Source: Pseudoxanthomonas gei (lineage in GTDB: Bacteria > Pseudomonadota > Gammaproteobacteria > Xanthomonadales > Xanthomonadaceae). From it: 64,000 nt of DNA. The notes beneath the pieces were generated by a model, which was not told the origin of the DNA, did not search any database, and saw only the letters and a list, made by a program, of their open reading frames with translations. A program made the position numbers and the translations under genes. How positions within the stretch are numbered: the first letter of the stretch is position 1; the number at the start of each line of letters is the position of its first letter. The stretch covers positions 62,001 through 126,000 of the forward strand of contig NZ_QOVG01000005.1 in NCBI RefSeq assembly GCF_010119615.1, read 5' to 3'. Shown here in pieces: positions 26,425-34,831 of the stretch.

Positions 26425-27126
26425 ATGATCAGCAACGACCTCCAACTCGCTCCGCACCGCGACCGGCTGCTGGCCCGGGGACGCGTACAGATACCCGGCT
26501 TCCTGCAGGAAGCTTCCGCGCAACGGCTGCGCCACTGCCTGCAGAACGAAGTCCGCTGGGAAACCTCGCTGCGCAGCGATCGCCCCTCGCCGCTGGGCGA
26601 TGCCGACCTTGTCACGCTGGACGAGGTGCAACGGCGACAGCTGCAGCAAAGCATGTACCGGAACGCCCGCGACGAGTTCGCGTTCGTGTTCGACCGCTAC
26701 CGGATGATCGATGCACGACGCGACGGCCTCGATCCGGGCCTGGTGCTGCATGTGGTGGTGGACTTCCTCAACAGCCCCGCGTTCCTGGAGTTCGCGCGCG
26801 AACTCACCGGTGACAAGGCGATCCGCATGGTCAGCGCCATCGCCGCGCGCTATCGACAGGGGGATTTCCTCAACCGGCACAACGACAAGGCCGGTGACGA
26901 GGACCGCGCGTTCGCCTACGTCATCAACCTGAGCCGTGAGTGGCAGGCCGACTGGGGCGGATTGCTGGAGTTCCTGGCCGACGGCCAGGAGGTGGTGGAA
27001 ACCTTCACCCCGCGCTGGAATTCGCTGAGCCTGTTCCGCGTACCGCAGGCCCACCAGGTCAGCCTGGTGTCGCCCTGGGCGCGCGAAGACCGCTACAGCA
27101 TCACCGGCTGGTTCCGACGCAGCTGA
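26425..27126 (+). CDS. 2-oxoglutarate/Fe(II)-dependent dioxygenase (prolyl hydroxylase-like)
   Basis: 233 residues. The iron ligands are His and Asp in FLNRHND and the distal His in PQAHQVSLV; Arg in RYSITGWFRR binds 2-oxoglutarate. The AYVINLSREW strand fits the double-stranded beta helix. Related bacterial enzymes hydroxylate proline residues of proteins such as EF-Tu, but the substrate here is not evident. Complete, with no signal peptide. Confidence 0.85.
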   Translation: MISNDLQLAPHRDRLLARGRVQIPGFLQEASAQRLRHCLQNEVRWETSLRSDRPSPLGDADLVTLDEVQRRQLQQSMYRNARDEFAFVFDRYRMIDARRDGLDPGLVLHVVVDFLNSPAFLEFARELTGDKAIRMVSAIAARYRQGDFLNRHNDKAGDEDRAFAYVINLSREWQADWGGLLEFLADGQEVVETFTPRWNSLSLFRVPQAHQVSLVSPWAREDRYSITGWFRRS

Positions 27127-27185
27127 TAAGGTCGGCGGCACCCACCGGCGTGCCGGTTTTCCAATTCGATCCGCGGAGAGTGAGC

Positions 27186-28904
27186 ATGCGTCTATCGTTG
27201 TTGCTGGTGCCCATGCTGCTGGTGCCGATGTTGTCGCTGGCCCCGTCCCTGCAGGCCGCCGACCGCATCACCGGTCGCGATTTCGCCACCCGTTCGGAAG
27301 TCATCGCCCCGCATGCGATGGCCGCGACCTCGCACCCGCTGGCCACGCAGATTGCCCTGGACGTGATGCGTCGGGGCGGCAGCGCAGTGGACGCGGCGAT
27401 CGCCGCCAACGCCGCCCTGGGTTTGATGGAGCCCACCGGCAGCGGCATGGGCGGCGACCTGTTCGCCATTGTCTGGGATCCGAAGACCGGCAAGCTGCTT
27501 GGCTACAACGGCTCGGGACGCTCGCCGAAATCCCTGACACTCGATTATTTCGAGAAGCAGGGCCTCAAGGACATCCCGCCGCTCGGCCCGCTGCCGGTCA
27601 GCGTGCCTGGCGCGGTCGATGGCTGGTTCGCCCTGCACCAGCGCTTCGGCAGCCTGCCGATGAAGGACGTGCTGGCGCCAGCCATCCGCTATGCGCGCGA
27701 AGGCCACCCGGTCGCCGAAACCATTGCCTACTACTGGGCACGTTCGGTGCCGCGCCTGTCGCCGTACCCGGGGTTCAAGGAACAGTTCACCGTCGATGGG
27801 CGCGCGCCGCGCACCGGCGAGCTGTGGAAGAACCCGAACCTGGCCGACACCCTGCAGAAGATCGCCGACGGCGGTCGTGATGCCTTCTACAAGGGCGACA
27901 TCGCCCGCACCATCGGCGCCTACTTCCAGGCCAATGGCGGCTTCCTCAGCTACGAGGACCTGGCCGCGCACCAGGGCGAATGGGTAGAGCCGGTCAGCAC
28001 CAGCTACCGCGGCTACGACGTGTGGGAGCTGCCGCCCAACGGGCAGGGCATCGCCGCGCTGCAGATGCTCAACGTGCTGGAGGGCTACGATTTCTCGAAG
28101 ATCGCCTACGGCAGCCCCGAGCACGTGCACCTGTTCGTGGAAGCCAAGAAGCTGGCTTTCGCCGACCGCGCCCGCTGGTACGCCGATCCTGCGTTCCAGC
28201 CGGCGCCGGTGGCCAGACTCATCTCCAAGGCCTACGCCGACCAGCGCCGCAAGCTGATCTCCAGCGACAAGCCCTTGCGCGAAGTGCAGCCCGGCACGCC
28301 GGCCGAGCTCGACCAGGGCGACACCATCTACCTGACCACCGCCGATTCCAACGGCATGATGGTGTCGCTGATCCAGTCCAATTACCGCGGCATGGGCAGC
28401 GGCATGGCGCCGCCCGGGCTGGGCTTCATCCTGCAGGACCGCGGCGAGATGTTCGTGCTCAGGCGCGGCCACCCCAACACCTACGCACCGGGCAAGCGTC
28501 CGTTCCAGACCATCATCCCGGCCTTCATCACCAAGGATGGGAAACCGTTCGCCAGCTTTGGCCTGATGGGTGGGGCGATGCAGCCGCAGGGCCATGTGCA
28601 GATCGTGATGAACCTGGTCGATTTCGGCATGAACCTGCAGGAAGCCGGCGACGCGCCGCGCATCCAGCACGAGAACGACACCGAGCCGACCGGCCAGAAC
28701 ACGGCAATGAGCGACGGCGGCGTGGTCCAGCTGGAGAATGGATTCCCGTATGAAACCATCCGCGCGCTGATGGACAAGGGCCACCACGTGGAGTGGGCGC
28801 TGGGGCCGTATGGCGGCTACCAGGCGATCCGGCGCGACCCGCAGAGCGGCGTGTACTTTGGCGCCTCGGAAAGTCGCAAGGATGGCCAGGCCGCCGGTTA
28901 CTGA
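27186..28904 (+). CDS. ggt: Gamma-glutamyltransferase precursor
   Basis: 572 residues with a signal peptide ending in PSLQA. Thr380 in GDTIYLT is the expected autoprocessing nucleophile that becomes the first residue of the small subunit; the motif is of the DTxYxT rather than the TTHYS type. GSGMGGDLFA and PNGQGIAALQMLN are conserved large-subunit blocks, and SNYRGMGSGM follows the nucleophile. It cleaves gamma-glutamyl bonds of glutathione and relatives in the periplasm; substrate breadth in this subgroup is uncertain. GGAGAG lies before the ATG at 27186. Confidence 0.88.
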   Translation: MRLSLLLVPMLLVPMLSLAPSLQAADRITGRDFATRSEVIAPHAMAATSHPLATQIALDVMRRGGSAVDAAIAANAALGLMEPTGSGMGGDLFAIVWDPKTGKLLGYNGSGRSPKSLTLDYFEKQGLKDIPPLGPLPVSVPGAVDGWFALHQRFGSLPMKDVLAPAIRYAREGHPVAETIAYYWARSVPRLSPYPGFKEQFTVDGRAPRTGELWKNPNLADTLQKIADGGRDAFYKGDIARTIGAYFQANGGFLSYEDLAAHQGEWVEPVSTSYRGYDVWELPPNGQGIAALQMLNVLEGYDFSKIAYGSPEHVHLFVEAKKLAFADRARWYADPAFQPAPVARLISKAYADQRRKLISSDKPLREVQPGTPAELDQGDTIYLTTADSNGMMVSLIQSNYRGMGSGMAPPGLGFILQDRGEMFVLRRGHPNTYAPGKRPFQTIIPAFITKDGKPFASFGLMGGAMQPQGHVQIVMNLVDFGMNLQEAGDAPRIQHENDTEPTGQNTAMSDGGVVQLENGFPYETIRALMDKGHHVEWALGPYGGYQAIRRDPQSGVYFGASESRKDGQAAGY

Positions 28905-28931
28905 TCCTGCAACACCCGTGAATACCGATTG

Positions 28932-29849
28932 ATGGCCTTCGACGCATTCGCCCTGATCCTGACCATGCTCGCCCTGGGCATGCTCTTCGCGCGCCTGAAG
29001 GTATTGCCGGACAACGCCGCCGAAACCCTCAACCTGGTCGTGCTGTACGTCTGCCTGCCGGCGGCGGTGCTGATCTACGTGCCGCGCCTGCACGTGGATG
29101 CCTCGCTGGCCGGCTTGATTGCGACCCCCTGGCTGCTGGCCCTGGCCACCATCGCCCTGGTTGCGCTGGCCACGCGCCTGTTCAAGTTCCGCCACGACGA
29201 ACACGCGGTGCTGTTGCTGTGCGTGGCCCTGGGCAACACCAGCTTCATCGGCTATCCGATGGTCCGCGCGCTGCTGGGCGAGAGCGCGTTGCCGTATGCG
29301 GTGGTCTACGACCAGTTCGGCACCTTCGTGCTGCTGTCGACCTTCGGCCTCTACGTGCTGGCCCGATACGGCGGCGATGCGCCACCTACGGCCAGGCAGA
29401 TCCTGCTGCGCATCGTGAAATTTCCGCCAGTGTGGGCACTGGTGCTGGGGCTGACGGTGATGCCGGAACAGCCGCCGGCGTGGATCGCGGCGGCGTTGCA
29501 GAAACTCGCCGATGCGCTGTTGCCGCTGGTGATGCTGGCAGTGGGCCTGTCGATCCAGCTCAAGCTGCCGCGCGACGAAGTCAAACCGCTGGCGCTCGGC
29601 CTGCTGCTCAAGCTGGTGGTGATGCCGGCCATTGCCTTGCCGCTGGCCCTGCTGTTCGGCATGCGCGGCGCCATACTGCAGGTCAACGTGCTGGAGTCGG
29701 CCATGCCCACCATGATCACCGCCGGCGCGCTGGCCATCGCCCACAACCTGGCGCCGCGACTGGCCGCCGCGCTGGTCGGCTACGGAATCCTGCTGTCGCT
29801 GGTCACGTTGCCGGCGTGGGTGTGGGTGCTGCAACAGGCCAACCTGTAG
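28932..29849 (+). CDS. AEC (auxin efflux carrier) family transporter
   Basis: 305 residues with about ten hydrophobic helices and an inverted-repeat layout. Typical AEC features are VYVCLPAAVLIYVPRL-like first-helix text, GNTSFIGYPMV and VLESAMPTMITAGALA, where Asn and Pro break the helices. It probably exports or imports organic acids such as malate or malonate; the substrate is inferred only at family level. It follows ggt by 27 bases and may be co-transcribed. Confidence 0.87.
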   Translation: MAFDAFALILTMLALGMLFARLKVLPDNAAETLNLVVLYVCLPAAVLIYVPRLHVDASLAGLIATPWLLALATIALVALATRLFKFRHDEHAVLLLCVALGNTSFIGYPMVRALLGESALPYAVVYDQFGTFVLLSTFGLYVLARYGGDAPPTARQILLRIVKFPPVWALVLGLTVMPEQPPAWIAAALQKLADALLPLVMLAVGLSIQLKLPRDEVKPLALGLLLKLVVMPAIALPLALLFGMRGAILQVNVLESAMPTMITAGALAIAHNLAPRLAAALVGYGILLSLVTLPAWVWVLQQANL

Positions 29850-29872
29850 GAGCGACGCCAGTCGCGAAGCGG
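29846..29872. repeat. Single REP-type palindrome
   Basis: TGTAGGAGCGACG-CCAG-TCGC matches the REP arms seen at 290-366. It overlaps the stop codon of the AEC transporter gene. Confidence 0.6.
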
Positions 29873-30046
29873 GCGGTTGCTGAAGCGCTGAGGATTTCGC
29901 GACAGGCATCGGTCCTGCAGGAGCTTGCCAAAAGTGGTGTCGCCCATGCTTCCGCGCCGTCGCGGGGTGCGTGGGACGGATAACGCATGGCCAACGCGAT
30001 TCCGCGATAGTAGGCCTGCATAACCCATCCCCAAAGGAATGAACGA

Positions 30047-31246
30047 ATGGACCGTAGCCACTGCGTGGTATCTGCATTGATGTTGTCGCTGGCGCTCTGC
30101 ATGGCTTCGCTCTCCGCACGATCTGAGCCGCTCTCCACCGAACCTGCGCCGGCAGCCGGGTTTTCAGGAAAGCAACTGGCGGAATTTCAACGGCTGGCAA
30201 ACGATCCGCAGATCAAGCGCGCGAACGACGCGTGGACCCGGGCCAGCCAGGAAGCAACCCGCCAGCACCTGCGCAAGGTCGCTGCATCCGGCGATGCCCG
30301 CAGCCTGCTCGCCGCCTCGATGCTCTGGTTCGGGTTCGGTGGCACCCTGGAGGAAGGGGTGCTGCCGGTGGCACCGGCGCCGGAAGCCCGCGCCTGGTTC
30401 GACGCCGCCCGCAGCGCGCGGCCACGCGACGTGCTGGTGGCATGGATGGAGGCCAGCGATTGTGCGGGGCTGAGCGACAGCTGCAATCCGCGCGAGGCAT
30501 TGCAGTTCCTGTTGCAGGCCGAACCGCACAACGCGGCCGTGCAGCTGCTGGCCCTGGCCGATGCCGACCGGCGCGGCGATCGCAAGGCCGCCGAAGGCTA
30601 TTGGCAGGCAAGCACCCTGGCCCCGGTCTATCAGCCGCACGCGCTGGAGATCGGCCGCCTGCTGCACGCCACGATGGCAGGCGTGCAACAGCCACCGCTT
30701 GATCCACGGCTGGCGCAGGCAATGGGCGTCTGGTTTGGCTTGAATCGCCCGGCCACTGCCCAGGACTACGGCGACGTAGGCGTGATTGGATTGTCGGCTG
30801 CCGTGGCCATGCCGGGCTTCCTGCCGGTCAGCCGCCAATGCAGGGCGGAGGCCGTGGCCTTGGCGGGCTCCGCCCGGCAGGCCGAATGCATCCGCCTGTT
30901 AGTACTGCTGGCAGCCGACGAATCCACCCTGCTCGCGCCGATGTTCGCACTGCCGAAGCTGGTCGAGTTGTCGGGCGACAGTGCGGAAGGCCTGGCCTGG
31001 CGCGAGCAACTGCGTCAGTTCCAATGGGTCTATGAGAATGCGCAGCAGCGCATGTTCGCGGCGAATTCGAGCGGAGGGCATCCCCGCGAGTACGGCACCT
31101 GGTTCATGACCGAAGGCGAGTTGTCGGCCATGCGCAGGCTGTTGTCGCACCAGGGCGTGCCGGCGCAGGCCCCGCCCGGTTGGCTGCCCGCCAATGCGCG
31201 CTATCGCGCCCTGGTCAGTACCGGCCGCGACGGCGGCAACCACTAG
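30047..31246 (+). CDS. Exported protein with helical repeats, unknown function
   Basis: 399 residues, signal peptide to about residue 26 (SLSARS). The body is helical and Ala/Leu/Arg-rich with Sel1/TPR-like spacing (EAREWFDAAR-type segments, AVQLLALADADRRGDRKAAEGYW) but no clear consensus. Two cysteine pairs (DCAGLSDSC and QCRAEA...AEC) may form disulfides in the periplasm. AAGGAA precedes the ATG. It stands alone between the transporter and the convergent AAA gene. Confidence 0.6.
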   Translation: MDRSHCVVSALMLSLALCMASLSARSEPLSTEPAPAAGFSGKQLAEFQRLANDPQIKRANDAWTRASQEATRQHLRKVAASGDARSLLAASMLWFGFGGTLEEGVLPVAPAPEARAWFDAARSARPRDVLVAWMEASDCAGLSDSCNPREALQFLLQAEPHNAAVQLLALADADRRGDRKAAEGYWQASTLAPVYQPHALEIGRLLHATMAGVQQPPLDPRLAQAMGVWFGLNRPATAQDYGDVGVIGLSAAVAMPGFLPVSRQCRAEAVALAGSARQAECIRLLVLLAADESTLLAPMFALPKLVELSGDSAEGLAWREQLRQFQWVYENAQQRMFAANSSGGHPREYGTWFMTEGELSAMRRLLSHQGVPAQAPPGWLPANARYRALVSTGRDGGNH

Positions 31247-31334
31247 CGCTGTGCCGGGGGCTGCCGGAGTTCAACGGCACCGACCTGCGGAGGGCTTAGC
31301 GACTGGCGTGGCTCCTGCAAAAAGCGGGATGGCA

Positions 31335-32822
31335 TCAATCGGCGGGTACGGTGCGCTCGCCGGCCCAGGCCCGCAGCGCCGACACCTGCTCGGCCATGAT
31401 CACCGACAGCGGCCGCGCGGCGCGGATTTCCTGCATCAGCAGGTCGGTATCCAGCGCTTTCTTCTCCGCATGCGCGGTGTAGAGGGCGGCGACGATGGCC
31501 TGTTCGATCTCGGCGCCTGAAAATCCATTCGCCGCCGCGGCCAGGGCCGGCAGGGCGAAGTCGTCGGGCGCCAGCTGACGGCGCGCCAGGTGCAGGCGCA
31601 GCACGTCCACGCGCGCGTTGGCGTCGGGCAGGTCGACGAAGAAGATCTCGTCGAAGCGGCCCTTGCGCAGCAGCTCGGGAGGCAATTCGCTGACCTGGTT
31701 GGCCGTGGCCACCAGGAAGACCTGGCTTTTGCGCTCGGCCATCCAGGTCAGCAGGTAGCCCAGCACCCGCCGTGACACGCCGCCGTCGCCTTCACCGCTG
31801 CCGCCGGAAAGGCCTTTCTCGATCTCGTCGATCCACAGCACGCACGGCGCCAGTTGCTCGGCCGAGGCCAGCGCGCTGCGCAGGTTCTTCTCGGTCTCGC
31901 CGTGGTACTTGTCGTACAGGGTGCCGAAATCCAGGCGCAGCAGCGGCACGCCGAAGCCGCCGGCGGTGGCCTTGGCCAGCATCGACTTGCCGCAACCCTG
32001 CACGCCCAGCAGCAGCATGCCCTTGGGGGTGTCCAGCCCGGGCGGGGCCTTGCCGGTGACGAACACCTCCCGGCGCTGCTCGATCCAGCGCTTCAGGCGT
32101 TTCGCCCCTGCGACATCGGCGAAACGCGCGGTGTCGTATTCGTAGTGCAGGTGGCCGCTGCGGTTGAGCAGTTCGAATTTCAGCTTCGACAGCTGCGGCA
32201 GGTCGGCCGCGCTGAGCGCGCCGTCGTCATAGATCAGCTGGCGCGCGATGCGGCGCGCGTCGGTCAGGCTCAGGCCCTGCAGGTTGCGCACGATCTGCTG
32301 GACCGCCTCGCCGTCGGCCTCGACCCGGCGCCCGCCATGCTCGCGCGCGTACTCGGCCGCTTCCTCGCGCACCATCTTCAGCAGGGCATTGGCGTCGGGC
32401 AGGCGCGGGTTGAAACGCACCGCGACCGCTTCCAGTTCCGGTGACAGCTCCACCTTGGCGCCGACCAGCACCACCACGTGCGGCTGGCAATGGCGGCGCT
32501 GGACGATGTCGCGCAGCTGGCGTTGGCTGCTGGCGTAGCCCAGGTAGGGGTGGAAATCGAGCAGCAGGTAGATGCCACGCTGCTCGGCCTGCTTCATCGC
32601 CTGCAGCGCGGCGCTGGCGTCGGGCGCGCCTTCGGCTTCGTCCTCGCGGTCCATGTCGATGCGGCGCAGGCCCTCGGTGATCGACCAGCGGTACAGGGCG
32701 CGCCAGACCTGCGACAGCGCCTGCTTGAACAGTTCGACGATGCGCGCCTCGTCCTGGGTCTCGATCACGATCAGGGGGGTGTTGGCGCGGATCAGCGCGG
32801 TCAGGTCCTGCAGTTCGCTCAC
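31335..32822 (-). CDS. AAA+ ATPase of the Ycf46 type
   Basis: 495 residues. The first half ([23 protein letters not shown]) is the N-terminal domain of Ycf46-like proteins. The second half is a classical AAA module with Walker [14 protein letters not shown] near 270, Walker [12 protein letters not shown] near 333, sensor-1 ATANQ and the second region of homology [12 protein letters not shown]. Ycf46 is known from cyanobacteria and plastids, with related proteins in many bacteria; the role in proteobacteria is not established. The frame is open to 33005, but a GTG at 32822 begins the conserved text. It is divergent from the ParA-like gene. Confidence 0.8.
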   Translation of the reverse strand: MSELQDLTALIRANTPLIVIETQDEARIVELFKQALSQVWRALYRWSITEGLRRIDMDREDEAEGAPDASAALQAMKQAEQRGIYLLLDFHPYLGYASSQRQLRDIVQRRHCQPHVVVLVGAKVELSPELEAVAVRFNPRLPDANALLKMVREEAAEYAREHGGRRVEADGEAVQQIVRNLQGLSLTDARRIARQLIYDDGALSAADLPQLSKLKFELLNRSGHLHYEYDTARFADVAGAKRLKRWIEQRREVFVTGKAPPGLDTPKGMLLLGVQGCGKSMLAKATAGGFGVPLLRLDFGTLYDKYHGETEKNLRSALASAEQLAPCVLWIDEIEKGLSGGSGEGDGGVSRRVLGYLLTWMAERKSQVFLVATANQVSELPPELLRKGRFDEIFFVDLPDANARVDVLRLHLARRQLAPDDFALPALAAAANGFSGAEIEQAIVAALYTAHAEKKALDTDLLMQEIRAARPLSVIMAEQVSALRAWAGERTVPAD

Positions 32823-33106
32823 GATGGGTCCGGGCCTTGGGCAGCGCGCACGATAGCAAAGGGACGGAGGAGCCAGGAGCGAGGCGTGAGCGGGAGGAGT
32901 GAGGAGTGAGGAGTGAGTGACAAGGGCAAGGGAGGCGGTAATGCATCGGCCGGCCAATCGGGGCCGGCGCTCCTGTTCGTCCGCCGCCCCGCTCCGCCGC
33001 CTCACTCCTTACTCCTCGCCACTCACTCCTCGCTTCCCGGGGCCCCCGTTCCCCCTTCACGCGCCCCCGGTGTACCCTGCGGCTTCCAGCTAACGTAGGG
33101 GTGCGC
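32823..33106. repeat. Purine/pyrimidine-skewed inverted repeats between Ycf46-like and ParA-like genes
   Basis: GGAGTGAGGAGTGAGGAG-type text at about 32894-32918 faces CCTCACTCCTTACTCCTC at about 33000-33020, an imperfect inverted repeat around roughly 80 bases. It could fold into a long stem and lies in the divergent promoter region. I see no gene. Confidence 0.55.
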
Positions 33107-33739
33107 ATGAAGACGATTCTGGTCGCCAGCTCCAAGGGTGGCGCGGGCAAGTCCACGTTGGCCACCAACCTGGCCGCCTATTTCGCCCTCGATGGCAAGC
33201 GCACCGTGCTGGTGGATGCCGACCCGCAACACTCCTCGACCCGCTGGGCCGAGCGCCGCGCGGAAATGGAATCGGCTGTCCTGCCCATCGATGCCAGCAG
33301 CAAGCGCGCCTGGCGCGCCTGGCTGCCGGATGACGCCGAGCGGGTCGTGATCGACGCGCCGGCCGGATCGATGGCCGACGACCTGCAGCATTTCATCGAG
33401 CATGCCGACGCCATCGTGGTGCCGGTGCTGCCTTCGGCCATGGACATCGAGGCCACGGTCGGCTTCCTCAATTCGCTTTCCAAGGTGTCCCGCGTGCACA
33501 AGCGCCAGCTGCCGGTGGGCCTGGTGGTCAACCGCAGCAAGCCGTGGACCAACACCTCCCAGCAGGCGGTGGAAATGCTCAAGACCTGGCCGTACCCGGT
33601 GGTTGCGCAATTGCGCGATACCCAGGCTTATGTGGTCCTGGCCGGGCTGGGCCGCAGCCTGTTCGATTACCGGTCCGCGCAGGTGCGCGACCACCAGGCC
33701 GACTGGGATCCGTTGCTGAAATGGATCAAGAAAGCCTGA
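33107..33739 (+). CDS. ParA/MinD-type P-loop ATPase (orphan)
   Basis: 210 residues. The deviant Walker A SKGGAGKSTLATN starts near residue 8, VLVDADPQ is the switch I/A' region and VVIDAPAG the Walker B. No ParB or centromere-like repeats are nearby, and the chromosome partition genes are not here. It is therefore an orphan partition-like ATPase that may position some other cargo. The ATG at 33107 has GGGG upstream. It is followed by sixA at 34 bases. Confidence 0.88.
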   Translation: MKTILVASSKGGAGKSTLATNLAAYFALDGKRTVLVDADPQHSSTRWAERRAEMESAVLPIDASSKRAWRAWLPDDAERVVIDAPAGSMADDLQHFIEHADAIVVPVLPSAMDIEATVGFLNSLSKVSRVHKRQLPVGLVVNRSKPWTNTSQQAVEMLKTWPYPVVAQLRDTQAYVVLAGLGRSLFDYRSAQVRDHQADWDPLLKWIKKA

Positions 33740-33773
33740 GCCCTTCCAAGCTCGTCAACATCCAGGGGATGCC

Positions 33774-34250
33774 ATGCGTGAACTGATACTCCTGCGCCAT
33801 GCGCATGCCGAACCCGCCGCCGACGGGCAACCCGACCTGGACCGCCCGCTGACCGTGCAGGGCCTGGCCGAGGCCCAGGCCGCCGGCCGCTGGCTGGCCG
33901 AACAGGGCCTGGTGCCCGATCGGGTGCTGTGCTCGCCGGCGCGGCGCGCCCGCGAAACCCTGGAGGCCGTGCTCGAGGCCACCGGCTACGTGGAGCAGCG
34001 ACTCGACGAGCGCATCTACGAAGCCACCGCCGGGACCCTGGCCGAACTGGCCGATGCCCACCGCGACGCCGAGCGGCTGCTGCTGGTAGGCCACAACCCG
34101 GGCCTGGAACGGCTGGCCGCGCTGATGCACAGCGGCCAGTCCGGCGATTACCGCGGCATGCCCACCTCCTCGGTGGTGGTGTTGAAACTGCCGCTGGATG
34201 CGACCATCGAGCCGGGCATCGCCACACTTTCCGCCTTCTGGTGGCCGTGA
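33774..34250 (+). CDS. sixA: Phosphohistidine phosphatase SixA-like
   Basis: 158 residues of the histidine phosphatase branch. The RHA motif is LILLRHAHAE at the N-terminus, and the second His lies in LLLVGHNPGLE near residue 105. The length is that of SixA, which removes phosphate from phosphohistidine residues of PTS or phosphorelay proteins. Its stop overlaps a possible GTG start of the next gene, so the two are probably one operon. Confidence 0.87.
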   Translation: MRELILLRHAHAEPAADGQPDLDRPLTVQGLAEAQAAGRWLAEQGLVPDRVLCSPARRARETLEAVLEATGYVEQRLDERIYEATAGTLAELADAHRDAERLLLVGHNPGLERLAALMHSGQSGDYRGMPTSSVVVLKLPLDATIEPGIATLSAFWWP

Positions 34251-34258
34251 CGGTTTCA

Positions 34259-34831
34259 ATGCAGGTCTGCAAGCGCTTGAGCTGGTGTGGGGTGGTCCTG
34301 CTGTGCCTGTGGCCCGCATTGTCGGCGTCGGCCACCTCCTTCGACCCGGCTTCGCGCTTCGGATTCGAGCTGCGCACGCGCTGGGGCATGAAGCTGGAAG
34401 GCCGTTTCAACCGCTACGAGGGCGAGGTGCGGCAATTGCCCGGTGGCAGCCACCAGGTGGTCCTGCGCATGTTCACCCAATCGGTGGAGATCGTCGGCTA
34501 CCCGCGCTACAGCGAGTGGACCCGCAGCGCCAAGTTCTTCGAAGCCGAGCGTTATCCCGTGGTGACCTTCGTCTCCCGTCCGTATGACGAGGCGCTGCTG
34601 AAACGGGGCGGCGACCTGGCCGGTGACCTCAGCATCCGCGGCATCACCCGGCCCAAGACCCTGACCGTGGCGCCTTCCACCTGCGCCCGCCCCGCCTACG
34701 ACTGCGACGTGGTGGCCACCGGCGCCGTGCGGCGCAGCGACTACGACATGGATGACTGGATGATGGCCGTGAGTGACCGGGTGGTATTCGTGCTGCGTGC
34801 GCGGCTCAGGCCCGAGGCGGCGCTGCCATGA
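34259..34831 (+). CDS. YceI-family periplasmic lipid-binding-like protein
   Basis: About 190 residues with a signal peptide ending in ALSASA. FRFELRTRWGM-like first strand, FEAERYPVVTFVS and LSIRGITRPKTLTV are YceI landmarks. YceI proteins are lipocalin-like beta barrels that bind polyisoprenoids or similar amphiphiles. A GTG at 34247 would overlap the sixA stop codon and is a possible alternative start. The 3' end overlaps the next gene by four bases (ATGA). Confidence 0.85.
   Translation: MQVCKRLSWCGVVLLCLWPALSASATSFDPASRFGFELRTRWGMKLEGRFNRYEGEVRQLPGGSHQVVLRMFTQSVEIVGYPRYSEWTRSAKFFEAERYPVVTFVSRPYDEALLKRGGDLAGDLSIRGITRPKTLTVAPSTCARPAYDCDVVATGAVRRSDYDMDDWMMAVSDRVVFVLRARLRPEAALP

Noticed and set aside
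27192-30200. 1002-residue minus-strand frame across ggt and the AEC transporter
   Set aside because: It covers three real plus-strand genes and gaps between them; no RBS or recognisable domain.
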